A program made the position numbers and the translations under genes. From NCBI GenBank assembly GCA_937897265.1, contig CALCPT010000041.1, forward strand, positions 1-6,266: a DNA stretch of 6,266 nucleotides, written 5' to 3'. Under the pieces are notes generated by a model. The model worked only from the letters and a program-made list of their open reading frames with translations, was not told where the DNA came from and did not search any database. This document shows positions 1 through 5,905 of this stretch, one piece after another (within the stretch, counting starts at the first letter, position 1; the number at the start of each line of letters is the position of its first letter). This stretch comes from an uncultured Alcaligenaceae bacterium (lineage in GTDB: Bacteria; Pseudomonadota; Gammaproteobacteria; Burkholderiales; Burkholderiaceae_B).

Positions 1-282
1 ACGGATCCAACCGTCATTTATGGGATGGGCGAAGGTTACACCGGTAAATTACGCAAGCAAGACCTCTTGAACGACACCCCGTACAACACCTATACCCGTC
101 TTGGACTGCCACCAGGCCCGATCGCCAGCAGTGGTCGTGCAGCGCTGGCAGCGGCGCTAAATCCCGAAAAGCACAACTATTTATACTTCGTATCGAAAGG
201 CGATGGTAGCAGCGCGTTTGCGGTGACACTACCTGAACACAACAAAAACGTGGCAACCTATATCTTGGGTCGAAAGCCTTGA
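1..282 (+). CDS. mltG: Endolytic murein transglycosylase MltG, C-terminal part
   Basis: This is the last 93 codons of an MltG (YceG) family protein; the start lies before the window and the frame is open from base 1. MltG is an inner-membrane lytic transglycosylase that cleaves nascent peptidoglycan strands and is thought to set glycan chain length. The visible part carries the family's C-terminal landmarks: [11 protein letters not shown] at the left edge, the conserved [18 protein letters not shown] segment, the [19 protein letters not shown] segment, and a final [13 protein letters not shown]. The membrane anchor, the LysM-like part and the catalytic glutamate (in the upstream E-K-E-T-A type motif of the E. 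coli protein) are outside the window, so activity cannot be judged. Its TGA stop overlaps the TTG start of tmk by 4 bases. The mltG-tmk-holB order is widely conserved in proteobacteria, which supports the call. Confidence 0.95.
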   Translation, partial: TDPTVIYGMGEGYTGKLRKQDLLNDTPYNTYTRLGLPPGPIASSGRAALAAALNPEKHNYLYFVSKGDGSSAFAVTLPEHNKNVATYILGRKP

Positions 283-917
283 ATACACAGCAACGCGGGC
301 TCTTTCTGACCCTAGAGGGTGTCGACGGCGCGGGCAAAAGCACCCATGTGCAATGGCTAGTCGATCAACTGACTGAGCGTGGCAAGCAGGTCGTTTGTAC
401 TCGTGAACCTGGCGGTACTCCGCTTGGCGAAAAGCTTCGGGCTTTGTTATTGCACGAGACTATGAGCCTTGAATGTGAAACCTTGTTGATGTTCGCGGCT
501 CGGGCCGAACACCTTCACGCGGTGATTGAGCCCGCACTTCGGGCGGGCCAGTGGGTGGTGTGCGATCGGTTCACCGATGCGACCTTCGCCTATCAGGGTG
601 GAGGGCGCGAGCTCGGCATCGAGCGCATTGCGGCGCTTGAACACTGGGTCCATCCCGCCTTGCAACCTGATTGCACCTGGCTGTTTGATGTTCCGCTTGC
701 CGTTGCACGCGAGCGACTTGACCGTACCCGTGAGCAAGATCGTTTTGAACAAGAGGCTGCTGCTTTTTTTGAACGCACGCGAGCGGTCTACCTTGCGCGT
801 GCCGAGCACGAGCCGCTTCGAATCCAGCGGGTCGATGCCACGCAGTCTATTGAGCAGATTCGTACACAGCTCTCGCTGCAGCTGGATCAACTCGTGACGC
901 AACGGCGTCTCACATGA
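279..917 (+). CDS. tmk: Thymidylate kinase
   Basis: This cytoplasmic enzyme phosphorylates dTMP to dTDP with ATP, an essential step in dTTP synthesis. It has 212 residues, close to the E. coli protein at 213. The P-loop is GVDGAGKS at residues 14-21. The conserved [11 protein letters not shown] is at 41-51 and the DR motif with the TMP-binding region, [16 protein letters not shown], at 95-110. An Arg-rich LID-like segment, [14 protein letters not shown], lies at 144-157. The start is TTG at 279, which overlaps the mltG stop in a TTGA. No ATG or GTG in frame lies between it and the P-loop, and the few residues before the P-loop match the usual N-terminal length, so TTG is the best start. No good Shine-Dalgarno sequence precedes it, so initiation probably depends on ribosomes finishing mltG. 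The 3' end overlaps holB in an ATGA. Confidence 0.97.
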   Translation: MNTQQRGLFLTLEGVDGAGKSTHVQWLVDQLTERGKQVVCTREPGGTPLGEKLRALLLHETMSLECETLLMFAARAEHLHAVIEPALRAGQWVVCDRFTDATFAYQGGGRELGIERIAALEHWVHPALQPDCTWLFDVPLAVARERLDRTREQDRFEQEAAAFFERTRAVYLARAEHEPLRIQRVDATQSIEQIRTQLSLQLDQLVTQRRLT

Positions 918-1993
918 GTGCGGCTCAGTTCTTTCCCTGGCAAGTTGACGTTGCCCAGCAGTGGTTGTCACAGCGTGAGCGTTTTGCCCATGCGTGGTTG
1001 GTACATGGGTTGGCAGGAATTGGAAAGCGCGAGTTTGCCTTTGCAGCGGCCGCGGCGCTCATGTGCGAGTCGCCAGTCAATGGACTCGCCTGCGGTCAGT
1101 GTCTGGCTTGCGGCTGGGTGGCGAAAGGCAATCATCCTGACCTCAAACGTATCCGGCCCGAAACGATGGCACTCGAAGAGGGTGCTGACCAAGACGAGGA
1201 AGACGGCGCCGACGGCACAGCCGTTGTAGAGGTAACAGGATCCACTAAGCGCGCCCCCTCTAAAGACATCCGTGTCGAGCAGATTCGCAGCCTCGCGCCT
1301 TGGTTCAATAACGCCACCCATCGCTCAGGGTTTAGGGTGGCGCTGATCTATCCTGCTGAAGCGCTCACCCAGATCTCAGGCAATACGCTCTTAAAGGTGC
1401 TTGAAGAGCCGCCCCCGGCAACAATCTTTCTGTTGATTGCCGATGCGCCCGATCGTTTGCTCCCCACGCTTTTGTCGCGCTGCAGGCGTTTGCCGCTGGC
1501 TACGCCGTCCCCTGAAGTTGCACAGGCATGGCTAGTTGAACAACAGGTCAACAATGCTGCCGCTTGGCTAGCCGCATCTGGTGGTGCGCCGGTATTGGCG
1601 AAAAAAATGGCAGAGACCCAGCCACAACCTTGCCCCGAGTGGCTTTCGGCGTTTGCGATTAGCCTCGAAAAGGGTGTCGGGCTAAACGTCGGGCAACTCG
1701 CGGATACGATCTCTAAAGAACCGGCGAACCTTTGGATTGAGTTGTTACAACGTCTTGTGATCGATATGAACCTGAAGGCTCATGGCCTAGAGGTTCGGTA
1801 CTTTCCAGCGCTCCAAAAATCCCTGAGCTCGCTTTGCACACGCCTCGCAGCGGCACAACTGAGTGAACTAGCTGATTGGCTGAATCAACAGCGTCGGGTC
1901 GCTGGCCATACATTAAATGGCAAATTGTTTGCTCATTCGGTACTGCAGCGTATTGCCGCAACCTGCCAACCCTCCAACGCCCCGAGGCGTTAA
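914..1993 (+). CDS. holB: DNA polymerase III subunit delta prime
   Basis: The delta prime subunit of the clamp loader, which helps load the beta sliding clamp during replication. It has 359 residues, somewhat longer than E. coli HolB (334). A vestigial P-loop, GLAGIGK, is at residues 33-39. The zinc module has Cys51, Cys60, Cys63 and Cys66, with the same spacing as in E. coli, followed by the conserved GNHPDL. The core has [11 protein letters not shown] at 156-166 and the SRC motif at 187-189. Between residues about 88 and 117 is an acidic insertion ([14 protein letters not shown] and a following linker) ending in [17 protein letters not shown] associate this arrangement with Burkholderiales proteins; it accounts for much of the extra length. 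The start is the ATG of the ATGA overlap with tmk, with no strong ribosome site, which suggests translational coupling. The next gene begins 19 bases after the TAA stop. Confidence 0.96.
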   Translation: MSAAQFFPWQVDVAQQWLSQRERFAHAWLVHGLAGIGKREFAFAAAAALMCESPVNGLACGQCLACGWVAKGNHPDLKRIRPETMALEEGADQDEEDGADGTAVVEVTGSTKRAPSKDIRVEQIRSLAPWFNNATHRSGFRVALIYPAEALTQISGNTLLKVLEEPPPATIFLLIADAPDRLLPTLLSRCRRLPLATPSPEVAQAWLVEQQVNNAAAWLAASGGAPVLAKKMAETQPQPCPEWLSAFAISLEKGVGLNVGQLADTISKEPANLWIELLQRLVIDMNLKAHGLEVRYFPALQKSLSSLCTRLAAAQLSELADWLNQQRRVAGHTLNGKLFAHSVLQRIAATCQPSNAPRR

Positions 1994-2012
1994 TTTAGGC
2001 GTTACGATTTTT

Positions 2013-2795
2013 ATGTTTGTTGATTCGCACTGCCACGTTGATTTTCCCAAGCTGGTTGAACAAATGCCTGATATTTTGCAGCGGATGCAAACCAATCAGG
2101 TATCCCATGCCTTGTGTGTAAGCGTCAACCTGCCAGACTGGCCAGCCTTGATTGCTTTGGTTGAGCGTCACGAACCGCTTTGGGCCTCGGTGGGTGTGCA
2201 TCCGGATTACGAAGATACCGTTGAACCGACGGTTGACGAATTGGTGTTACGCAGCGCGCACCCACGGGTGGTAGCAATTGGTGAAACCGGTCTAGATTAT
2301 TTTCGGCTATCCGGTGACCTCGAATGGCAGCGGGAGCGCTTTCGATGTCATATTCGAGCCGCCCGTCAATGTGGCTTACCCCTGATTATTCACACTCGCT
2401 CAGCGGCTGAAGATACCTTGCGCCTGATGCGCGAAGAGGGGGCTGGTGAGGTTGGAGGCGTCATGCATTGCTTTACTGAGTCTTGGGAGGTGGCTCAGGC
2501 GGCGATGGAAATGAATTTTTACATTTCTTTCTCAGGAATTGTGACGTTTAAGACAGCCTCGAGCCTACAGGATGTTGCCAAAAAGATGCCCTTAGATAGA
2601 ATTTTGATTGAGACAGATTCCCCTTATTTAGCACCTGTACCGTATCGTGGAAAATTAAACGATCCGTCTAAAGTTATTCATGTGGCAGAGAAAATCGCTG
2701 AACTCAGAAATTGTGCGCTTAAAGAGATTGAAATTGCGTCTACTAATAATTTTTTCAATTTATTCAATAAGATAAATAATTTATCTAAAGTATAA
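2013..2795 (+). CDS. ycfH: TatD-family metal-dependent hydrolase (YcfH-like)
   Basis: A predicted cytoplasmic TIM-barrel hydrolase of the amidohydrolase superfamily. TatD-family members are divalent-metal-dependent DNases; the substrate of the YcfH branch is less clear. The chosen start at 2013 gives 260 residues beginning MFVDSHCHVDF, the usual N-terminus. An in-frame ATG at 1917 would add 32 residues encoded inside holB and is rejected. Likely metal ligands are His6 and His8 (HCH), Glu91 (GETGLDY), His127 (HTRSA), His152 (MHCF) and Asp202 (ETDSPYLAP). The PVPYRGKLNDPS segment is typical of YcfH rather than E. coli TatD, and ycfH also follows holB in E. coli. Codon use becomes strongly AT-rich from about codon 190 onward: GC falls from about 65% near 2401-2460 to 12% at 2761-2820. 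The protein still keeps the expected C-terminal helix ending in NNFFNLF, so this is a base-composition change, not gene damage. Confidence 0.94.
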   Translation: MFVDSHCHVDFPKLVEQMPDILQRMQTNQVSHALCVSVNLPDWPALIALVERHEPLWASVGVHPDYEDTVEPTVDELVLRSAHPRVVAIGETGLDYFRLSGDLEWQRERFRCHIRAARQCGLPLIIHTRSAAEDTLRLMREEGAGEVGGVMHCFTESWEVAQAAMEMNFYISFSGIVTFKTASSLQDVAKKMPLDRILIETDSPYLAPVPYRGKLNDPSKVIHVAEKIAELRNCALKEIEIASTNNFFNLFNKINNLSKV

Positions 2796-2812
2796 TGTAA
2801 TAAATTTATGAA

Positions 2813-2831
2813 TTTATCTAATTTAGATAAA
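2813..2831. repeat. Inverted repeat with 8-base arms, operator-like
   Basis: TTTATCTA at 2813-2820 and TAGATAAA at 2824-2831 are perfect reverse complements separated by ATT. The left arm is also part of a direct repeat: AATTTATCTAA occurs at 2778-2788 and again at 2811-2821, 33 bases apart, about three helical turns. It lies just past the ycfH stop. It could be a regulator site or a weak hairpin, but with no GC in the stem and no clean T-run it is not a convincing intrinsic terminator. Symmetric words are common by chance in DNA this AT-rich, so confidence in function is low. Confidence 0.3.
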
Positions 2832-2885
2832 ATGTTTTATATCAATAATTTACGTATTTTATTTAAACCTAAATATTTAAAGTAA

Positions 2886-2899
2886 TTTATTTAAATAAA
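2886..2899. repeat. 14-base perfect AT palindrome
   Basis: TTTATTTAAATAAA reads the same on both strands. It lies about 95 bases upstream of the ankyrin gene start, inside the ~13% GC tract. It contains no G or C, so it may be a by-product of base composition. It could also act as a binding or melting site. No partner copy was seen elsewhere in the window. Confidence 0.25.
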
Positions 2900-2993
2900 A
2901 ATCTTCAAAGTTGATTATTTGTATAAATTCTTAGATGTTCAGTTTTTAAATATATCCGATTTATTAAAAAATAGGCTACTAATAGTCCACTCT

Positions 2994-3680
2994 ATGTCAA
3001 CTTTAATCGCCACCACCCGCAGGCAGCTCGTTTGCCTATTTTTAGCCGCATTGTGTTCCACGTTTGGTTTGGTCTCTGGTGTACAGGCTGCCAATCCCAA
3101 GGACTATTGGGTGTACGTGGCCAACGACAATGTGGCTGCGGTCAAAGAGTTACTCGCTTCGGGGTTTGACCCCAACACTCGCAGCCCTAACCAACAAACG
3201 GGTTTGATACAGGCCACACGCGATGGCGCTTGGCAAGTTTTTGATGTTTTGCTGGCCGCGCCTAAGATCAACGTCAATGCGGCTAATCAGTACAACGAAA
3301 CGCCCTTGATGTACGTCGCATTAATTGGTGATTTGCCTCGTGTGAAGGCATTAGTGGCAAAAGGGGCAAAGGTAAATAAAGACGGTTGGACGCCGTTGCA
3401 CTATTCAGCGGTGAAAGCCCGTGCTGCCGTTGCGAAGTTCTTGCTCGAGAATGGCGCCTTACCTAACGAGCTTTCGCCTGAGGGCGACACGGCTCTTATC
3501 TTGGCCGTCAGAGCGGATAGTGTTGAAACCGTACAAGTCTTGATCAACGGTGGGGCCGATCCGAGTTTTTCAAACCTAAAAGCCCAAGATGCGATCGATG
3601 TCGCACGTTCGCGCGGCAAAGAAGACTTAGCCAAAGCACTTGAAAAAATCGTCGCCAACCGAAAACAGAAGCAGCAATAG
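2994..3680 (+). CDS. Exported ankyrin-repeat protein
   Basis: A 228-residue protein with an N-terminal signal peptide: a basic start with RR at residues 9-10, a hydrophobic core about 12-28, and a likely cleavage site VQA|AN between 32 and 33, so it probably acts in the periplasm. The mature part is built of about five to six ankyrin repeats over residues 37-222. Clear hallmarks are NETPLMYVALIGDLPRVKAL (101-120), DGWTPLHYSA (130-139) with the classic TPLH, and GDTALILAVRADSVETVQVL (164-183). Ankyrin repeats bind other proteins; the partner is unknown and no enzymatic domain is present. The end is Lys/Gln-rich (NRKQKQQ). A TTG at 2919 would add 25 residues in front of the signal peptide, encoded by very AT-rich DNA; I prefer ATG 2994 because it gives a normal signal peptide. 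No good ribosome site precedes this ATG. Similar genes follow tatD in other Burkholderiales, from memory. Confidence 0.88.
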   Translation: MSTLIATTRRQLVCLFLAALCSTFGLVSGVQAANPKDYWVYVANDNVAAVKELLASGFDPNTRSPNQQTGLIQATRDGAWQVFDVLLAAPKINVNAANQYNETPLMYVALIGDLPRVKALVAKGAKVNKDGWTPLHYSAVKARAAVAKFLLENGALPNELSPEGDTALILAVRADSVETVQVLINGGADPSFSNLKAQDAIDVARSRGKEDLAKALEKIVANRKQKQQ

Positions 3681-3729
3681 AGTTTAATTTACGCTGCCAA
3701 AGCGCCTAGGGAAAGCTATCCTCACACGG

Positions 3730-4854
3730 CTAATTTTTTGGTAACAACTCAGGCCGTAAGATCCCTTTGAGATCCCGATAGGGGATGTAGATCGTGGGCT
3801 TTCCAAAAGAGTAGGGCGCTAAACGGTAAGGGTCGTAGGTGACCGCAGCGCCATTTTCGAGCAGAGCGACGTTGTCGCTAGGCTCAAACGGCCATAACTT
3901 TAGGTAAGCCGCAGGGTCATCTTTCGCGAGCGGGTTCTTTTTTATCCATAACGCATGCTGTTTTTTAAGCGTTTCTTCAAATGCGGGCATTTTGCCGGGC
4001 AACAGCATCGCCTCGAGGGTTAACAGTTTGTCAGTTTTAGGCAGCCAGTTCAGGTATTGTGTCGTCGAGATGCGTTGCGCGCCGCCGGTAAAAATATAGC
4101 TGTCCAATTGCAACACGACAACGTCAGCAGACATGTATTTGACGCTTGAAGCAAGTGCAATCTCATCGCGCGGTTTCGCGGTTTTGAAGAAATAGGTTTC
4201 GAGTTCTGGCAGGTCACGAAAGCCTTTGTCGCGATTAGTTTCAACCAGCGCTAAGGACAGAAGGGTCTGCTCAAGAAACGCATTGAAGCGGTCGTAGCCA
4301 GTAAACGTTAACCGTTTAAAGTTCAGCACAGGGCACTCTGAGCCTTTGCAGTCGGGCTTTGTTCGCTTAAAGGTCACAATTTTTGAGGCAATTTTCGCAG
4401 GCTCGGGCGCGCTGGCAGTGCCAGTAGAGCTGACTGACTCGCTTGTGTTTGTGGTCGAAACCGTCGTGCTGTCACCGCTCGGCAAAGCAGGCGAGGCGGC
4501 GGGCTCAATCATCACTGCCGTGGCGAGTCTGGTGGGCGCCTGAACCGGGCTTGGAATCGCGATAGGGCCGTCTGGCGCCGCACGGTTGGTTTGTCCTGAG
4601 TTGCGACCAGCCGCGGCGGTTGGATCAGAGACGATATTTGTCGTCGCACCATAGCTAGTGACCACAGCAGCCTGTGAAGTCTGCTCGGCATCGGCTGGCC
4701 GCATGCGAACCGGACTACGTGCCGTGGTGTTTTGCACGGAGCTTTGCGCAGCAGGGCTTGCCAGCGTAATGTCTTGCTGCACAGAGGGTTTGCCGGCGCA
4801 ACCCGCTAGAAGCAACAGGCCGAGCAGGTACGGATAAGCTGGGCGATGAGACAT
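3730..4854 (-). CDS. Lipoprotein with C-terminal DUF3298 (RsiV-like) domain
   Basis: A 374-residue predicted lipoprotein. The N-terminus has a hydrophobic stretch and a lipobox ending L-A-G-C at residues 16-19, so Cys19 should be lipidated; Ala at +2 suggests outer-membrane sorting. Residues about 20-152 form a low-complexity linker rich in Ser, Thr, Ala and Pro. The folded part starts near 156 and contains a close cysteine pair (Cys169, Cys174) and GGAQRISTTQYLNW (257-270). It ends with YDPYRLAPYSFGKPTIYIPY (340-359), which matches the Y-x-I/L-APY-x-x-G-x-x-x-x-x-IPY signature of DUF3298. That domain occurs in the anti-sigma factor RsiV, where it binds lysozyme, but there is no sigma factor or cytoplasmic anti-sigma part here, so function is unknown. 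A ribosome site (AAGGG, about 6 bases upstream) supports the ATG at 4854. It lies 61 bases after the peroxidase gene, on the same strand, and converges with the ankyrin gene across 49 bases without a clear terminator. Confidence 0.85.
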   Translation of the reverse strand: MSHRPAYPYLLGLLLLAGCAGKPSVQQDITLASPAAQSSVQNTTARSPVRMRPADAEQTSQAAVVTSYGATTNIVSDPTAAAGRNSGQTNRAAPDGPIAIPSPVQAPTRLATAVMIEPAASPALPSGDSTTVSTTNTSESVSSTGTASAPEPAKIASKIVTFKRTKPDCKGSECPVLNFKRLTFTGYDRFNAFLEQTLLSLALVETNRDKGFRDLPELETYFFKTAKPRDEIALASSVKYMSADVVVLQLDSYIFTGGAQRISTTQYLNWLPKTDKLLTLEAMLLPGKMPAFEETLKKQHALWIKKNPLAKDDPAAYLKLWPFEPSDNVALLENGAAVTYDPYRLAPYSFGKPTIYIPYRDLKGILRPELLPKN

Positions 4855-4915
4855 AGATAACCCTTTTTACATTTTGAGCGTCAGTGTATCGCCGTCTGAT
4901 CGTATGTGTTGTCGA

Positions 4916-5398
4916 CTACAGGGCCAATGCGTCTTCGATCTCTTGTCGAAGCGATTCGGGGGTATCGGTTGGGGCATAACGCTTAAGTACTTGCCCTTTA
5001 CGACCAACTAAGAACTTGGTGAAGTTCCATTTAATCGCTTCTGTGCCGAGTAAGCCAGGCTTGCTCGCTTTCAGCCATTGATAAAACGGTGCCGCGTTGG
5101 CACCATTCACCTCAATTTTGGCGAACATTGGAAAGGTCACTTTATACTGAGTTTCACAAAACGCTAGGATACTGCTCTCGTTGCCTGGCTCTTGATGACC
5201 GAACTGATCACACGGAAAGCCCATCACGACCAGACCGCGACTCGCATACGCTTGGTGCAAGCTCTGCAAGCCGGCATACTGCCCGGTAAACCCACACTTA
5301 GAGGCCACATTCACGACGAGTAGAACCTTACCCTCGTAATGGCTTAAGGATTGAGATTCGCCCTGAATTGTTTTGACGCTAAAGGATGTGAGGCTCAT
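4916..5398 (-). CDS. Glutathione peroxidase family thiol peroxidase
   Basis: A 160-residue peroxidase that reduces hydrogen peroxide and organic hydroperoxides; with no signal peptide it should be cytoplasmic. The peroxidatic residue is Cys35 in NVASKCGFTGQY (30-41), encoded as cysteine rather than selenocysteine. The conserved GFPCDQFGHQEPG is at 60-72, with the catalytic Gln69, and the catalytic Trp124-Asn125 is in KWNFTKFLVG. Cys81 lies 46 residues after Cys35 in the position of the resolving cysteine of two-cysteine members such as yeast Gpx3, so thioredoxin may be the physiological reductant rather than glutathione (inference). The family usually has Asn where this protein has Asp64 in FPCDQF. 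It is shorter than E. coli BtuE (183 residues), as is common for the compact form. The gene lies 111 bases downstream of the photolyase stop and upstream of the lipoprotein gene, all on the same strand. No clear ribosome site precedes the ATG. Confidence 0.95.
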   Translation of the reverse strand: MSLTSFSVKTIQGESQSLSHYEGKVLLVVNVASKCGFTGQYAGLQSLHQAYASRGLVVMGFPCDQFGHQEPGNESSILAFCETQYKVTFPMFAKIEVNGANAAPFYQWLKASKPGLLGTEAIKWNFTKFLVGRKGQVLKRYAPTDTPESLRQEIEDALAL

Positions 5399-5509
5399 AT
5401 GTTGGCTATAAAAGTTGCAAGTGGACAGGATATAGGATAACTGTTTGTACCCGTCTCGGTCGGCAGATCTCGAGCAGCCAGGACAAGGTGATCAAGTGAC
5501 TGGGCGTTG

Positions 5510-5905
5510 CTATCGCAAATTTTTGAAAGCTTCAATCGCACGTACTCTGCTACTTTGCAGGTTAACGATTTGATCCGGATAATTTAACGCCTTGCGAGAA
5601 ATTGGACTTGGGTTGTGAATCTCTTTCGCATTCAGCGTCGCGAGCTCTGGCAGCCAATGTTTAATGAAGGCACCCTGAGGATCAAATTTTTCAGACTGAC
5701 TAATTGGATTGAACACTCGGAAGTAGGGCGCTGAGTCTGCCCCCGTCGAGGCGCTCCATTGCCAACCACCGTTGTTTGCGGCGAGTTCACCATCGATTAA
5801 GTGTTGCATAAAAAATGCTTCGCCCAAGCGCCAATCAATCAACAGATTTTTCGTCAAATACATCGCGACAACCATGCGCAACCGGTTGTGCATCCAACCA
5901 GTTGC
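5510..5905 (-). CDS. phrB: Class I photolyase, C-terminal part, broken at its 5' side
   Basis: The last 131 codons of a photolyase/cryptochrome family protein, read from 5905 down to the TAG at 5510. CPD photolyase uses FAD and blue light to split cyclobutane pyrimidine dimers in DNA. The fragment begins in the conserved ATGWMHNRLRM motif and continues with LTKNLLIDWRLGEAFFMQHL. It then has DGELAANNGGWQWSASTG, which corresponds to the FAD-contacting Asn and the terminal electron-transfer Trp of E. coli PhrB (N378 and W382), and PYFRVFNP near the C-terminus. These match class I CPD photolyases closely. Immediately upstream of ATGWM the family expects Asn, but the frame reads Leu, then loses similarity and meets a stop at 5957-5959. 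The antenna-binding domain and most of the FAD domain are therefore absent, replaced by unrelated DNA. The first Met of the fragment (5893) is internal to the family, not a real start. Confidence 0.93.
   Translation of the reverse strand, partial: ATGWMHNRLRMVVAMYLTKNLLIDWRLGEAFFMQHLIDGELAANNGGWQWSASTGADSAPYFRVFNPISQSEKFDPQGAFIKHWLPELATLNAKEIHNPSPISRKALNYPDQIVNLQSSRVRAIEAFKNLR
5896..5905. other. Chimeric junction with ~10-base shared sequence
   Basis: AACCAGTTGC fits both coding regions. On the - strand it completes Ala-Thr-Gly-Trp of the photolyase motif; on the + strand it encodes Asn-Gln-Leu of the HMG-CoA lyase just before LLKVGYDS. Photolyase similarity stops on the right of it and lyase similarity stops on the left, where Ala-Ser precedes Asn-Gln. 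The lyase side is also lower in GC (~41% against ~55%). Such a short shared word at a join between unrelated genes is typical of an assembly or amplification chimera, and also of microhomology-mediated recombination. Confidence 0.75.

Larger units (their letters stand above)
2741..2993. other. Extreme AT-rich tract across the ycfH end and the intergenic gap
   Basis: By hand count, bases 2761-2940 have 24 G or C in 180 (about 13%) and 2761-3000 have 39 in 240 (about 16%), in a neighbourhood of roughly 50-60%. The tract covers the last codons of ycfH and the whole 198-base gap before the ankyrin gene. It holds a TATAAT hexamer at 2791-2796 and a TATAAA at 2922-2927. Neither has a recognisable -35 element at proper spacing, and such hexamers arise by chance in this composition, so I do not call a promoter. 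No gene, RNA or terminator is convincing here. The ankyrin gene needs either a promoter in this tract or readthrough from ycfH. Possible roles are a binding site for an H-NS/MvaT-type protein, a bent or easily melted promoter region, or a remnant of inserted AT-rich DNA; the sequence does not decide. Confidence 0.8.

Noticed and set aside
447..971. Long antisense reading frame opposite tmk
   Set aside because: It is a shadow of tmk in GC-rich coding sequence; the protein has no recognisable family features and no ribosome site.
1917..2012. Upstream start for the TatD-family gene at 1917
   Set aside because: It lies inside holB in another frame and adds 32 residues before the conserved MFVDSHCH start.
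2808..2885. Small ORF of 25 codons in the AT-rich tract (MNLSNLDKMF...)
   Set aside because: No ribosome site, composition-driven residues (Asn, Leu, Lys, Ile) and overlap with the inverted repeat; it looks like chance reading of AT-rich DNA.
2741..2940. AT-rich tract as a replication origin
   Set aside because: TTATCTAAA and TTATCTAAT resemble DnaA boxes only partly (about 7 of 9 positions), there is no cluster of proper boxes, and neither dnaA nor other origin-linked genes are nearby.
2919..2993. N-terminal extension of the ankyrin protein from TTG 2919
   Set aside because: It would place 25 residues with AT-driven composition before a normal signal peptide; ATG 2994 gives the expected exported form.
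3681..3729. Bidirectional terminator between the convergent genes
   Set aside because: Only a 4-base stem (CGCT/AGCG) was found, without a following T-run on either strand.
5466..5475. AGATCTCGAG, a vector-like BglII/XhoI word
   Set aside because: The flanking bases do not match a polylinker I recognise, and a single 10-base word is plausible by chance between genes.
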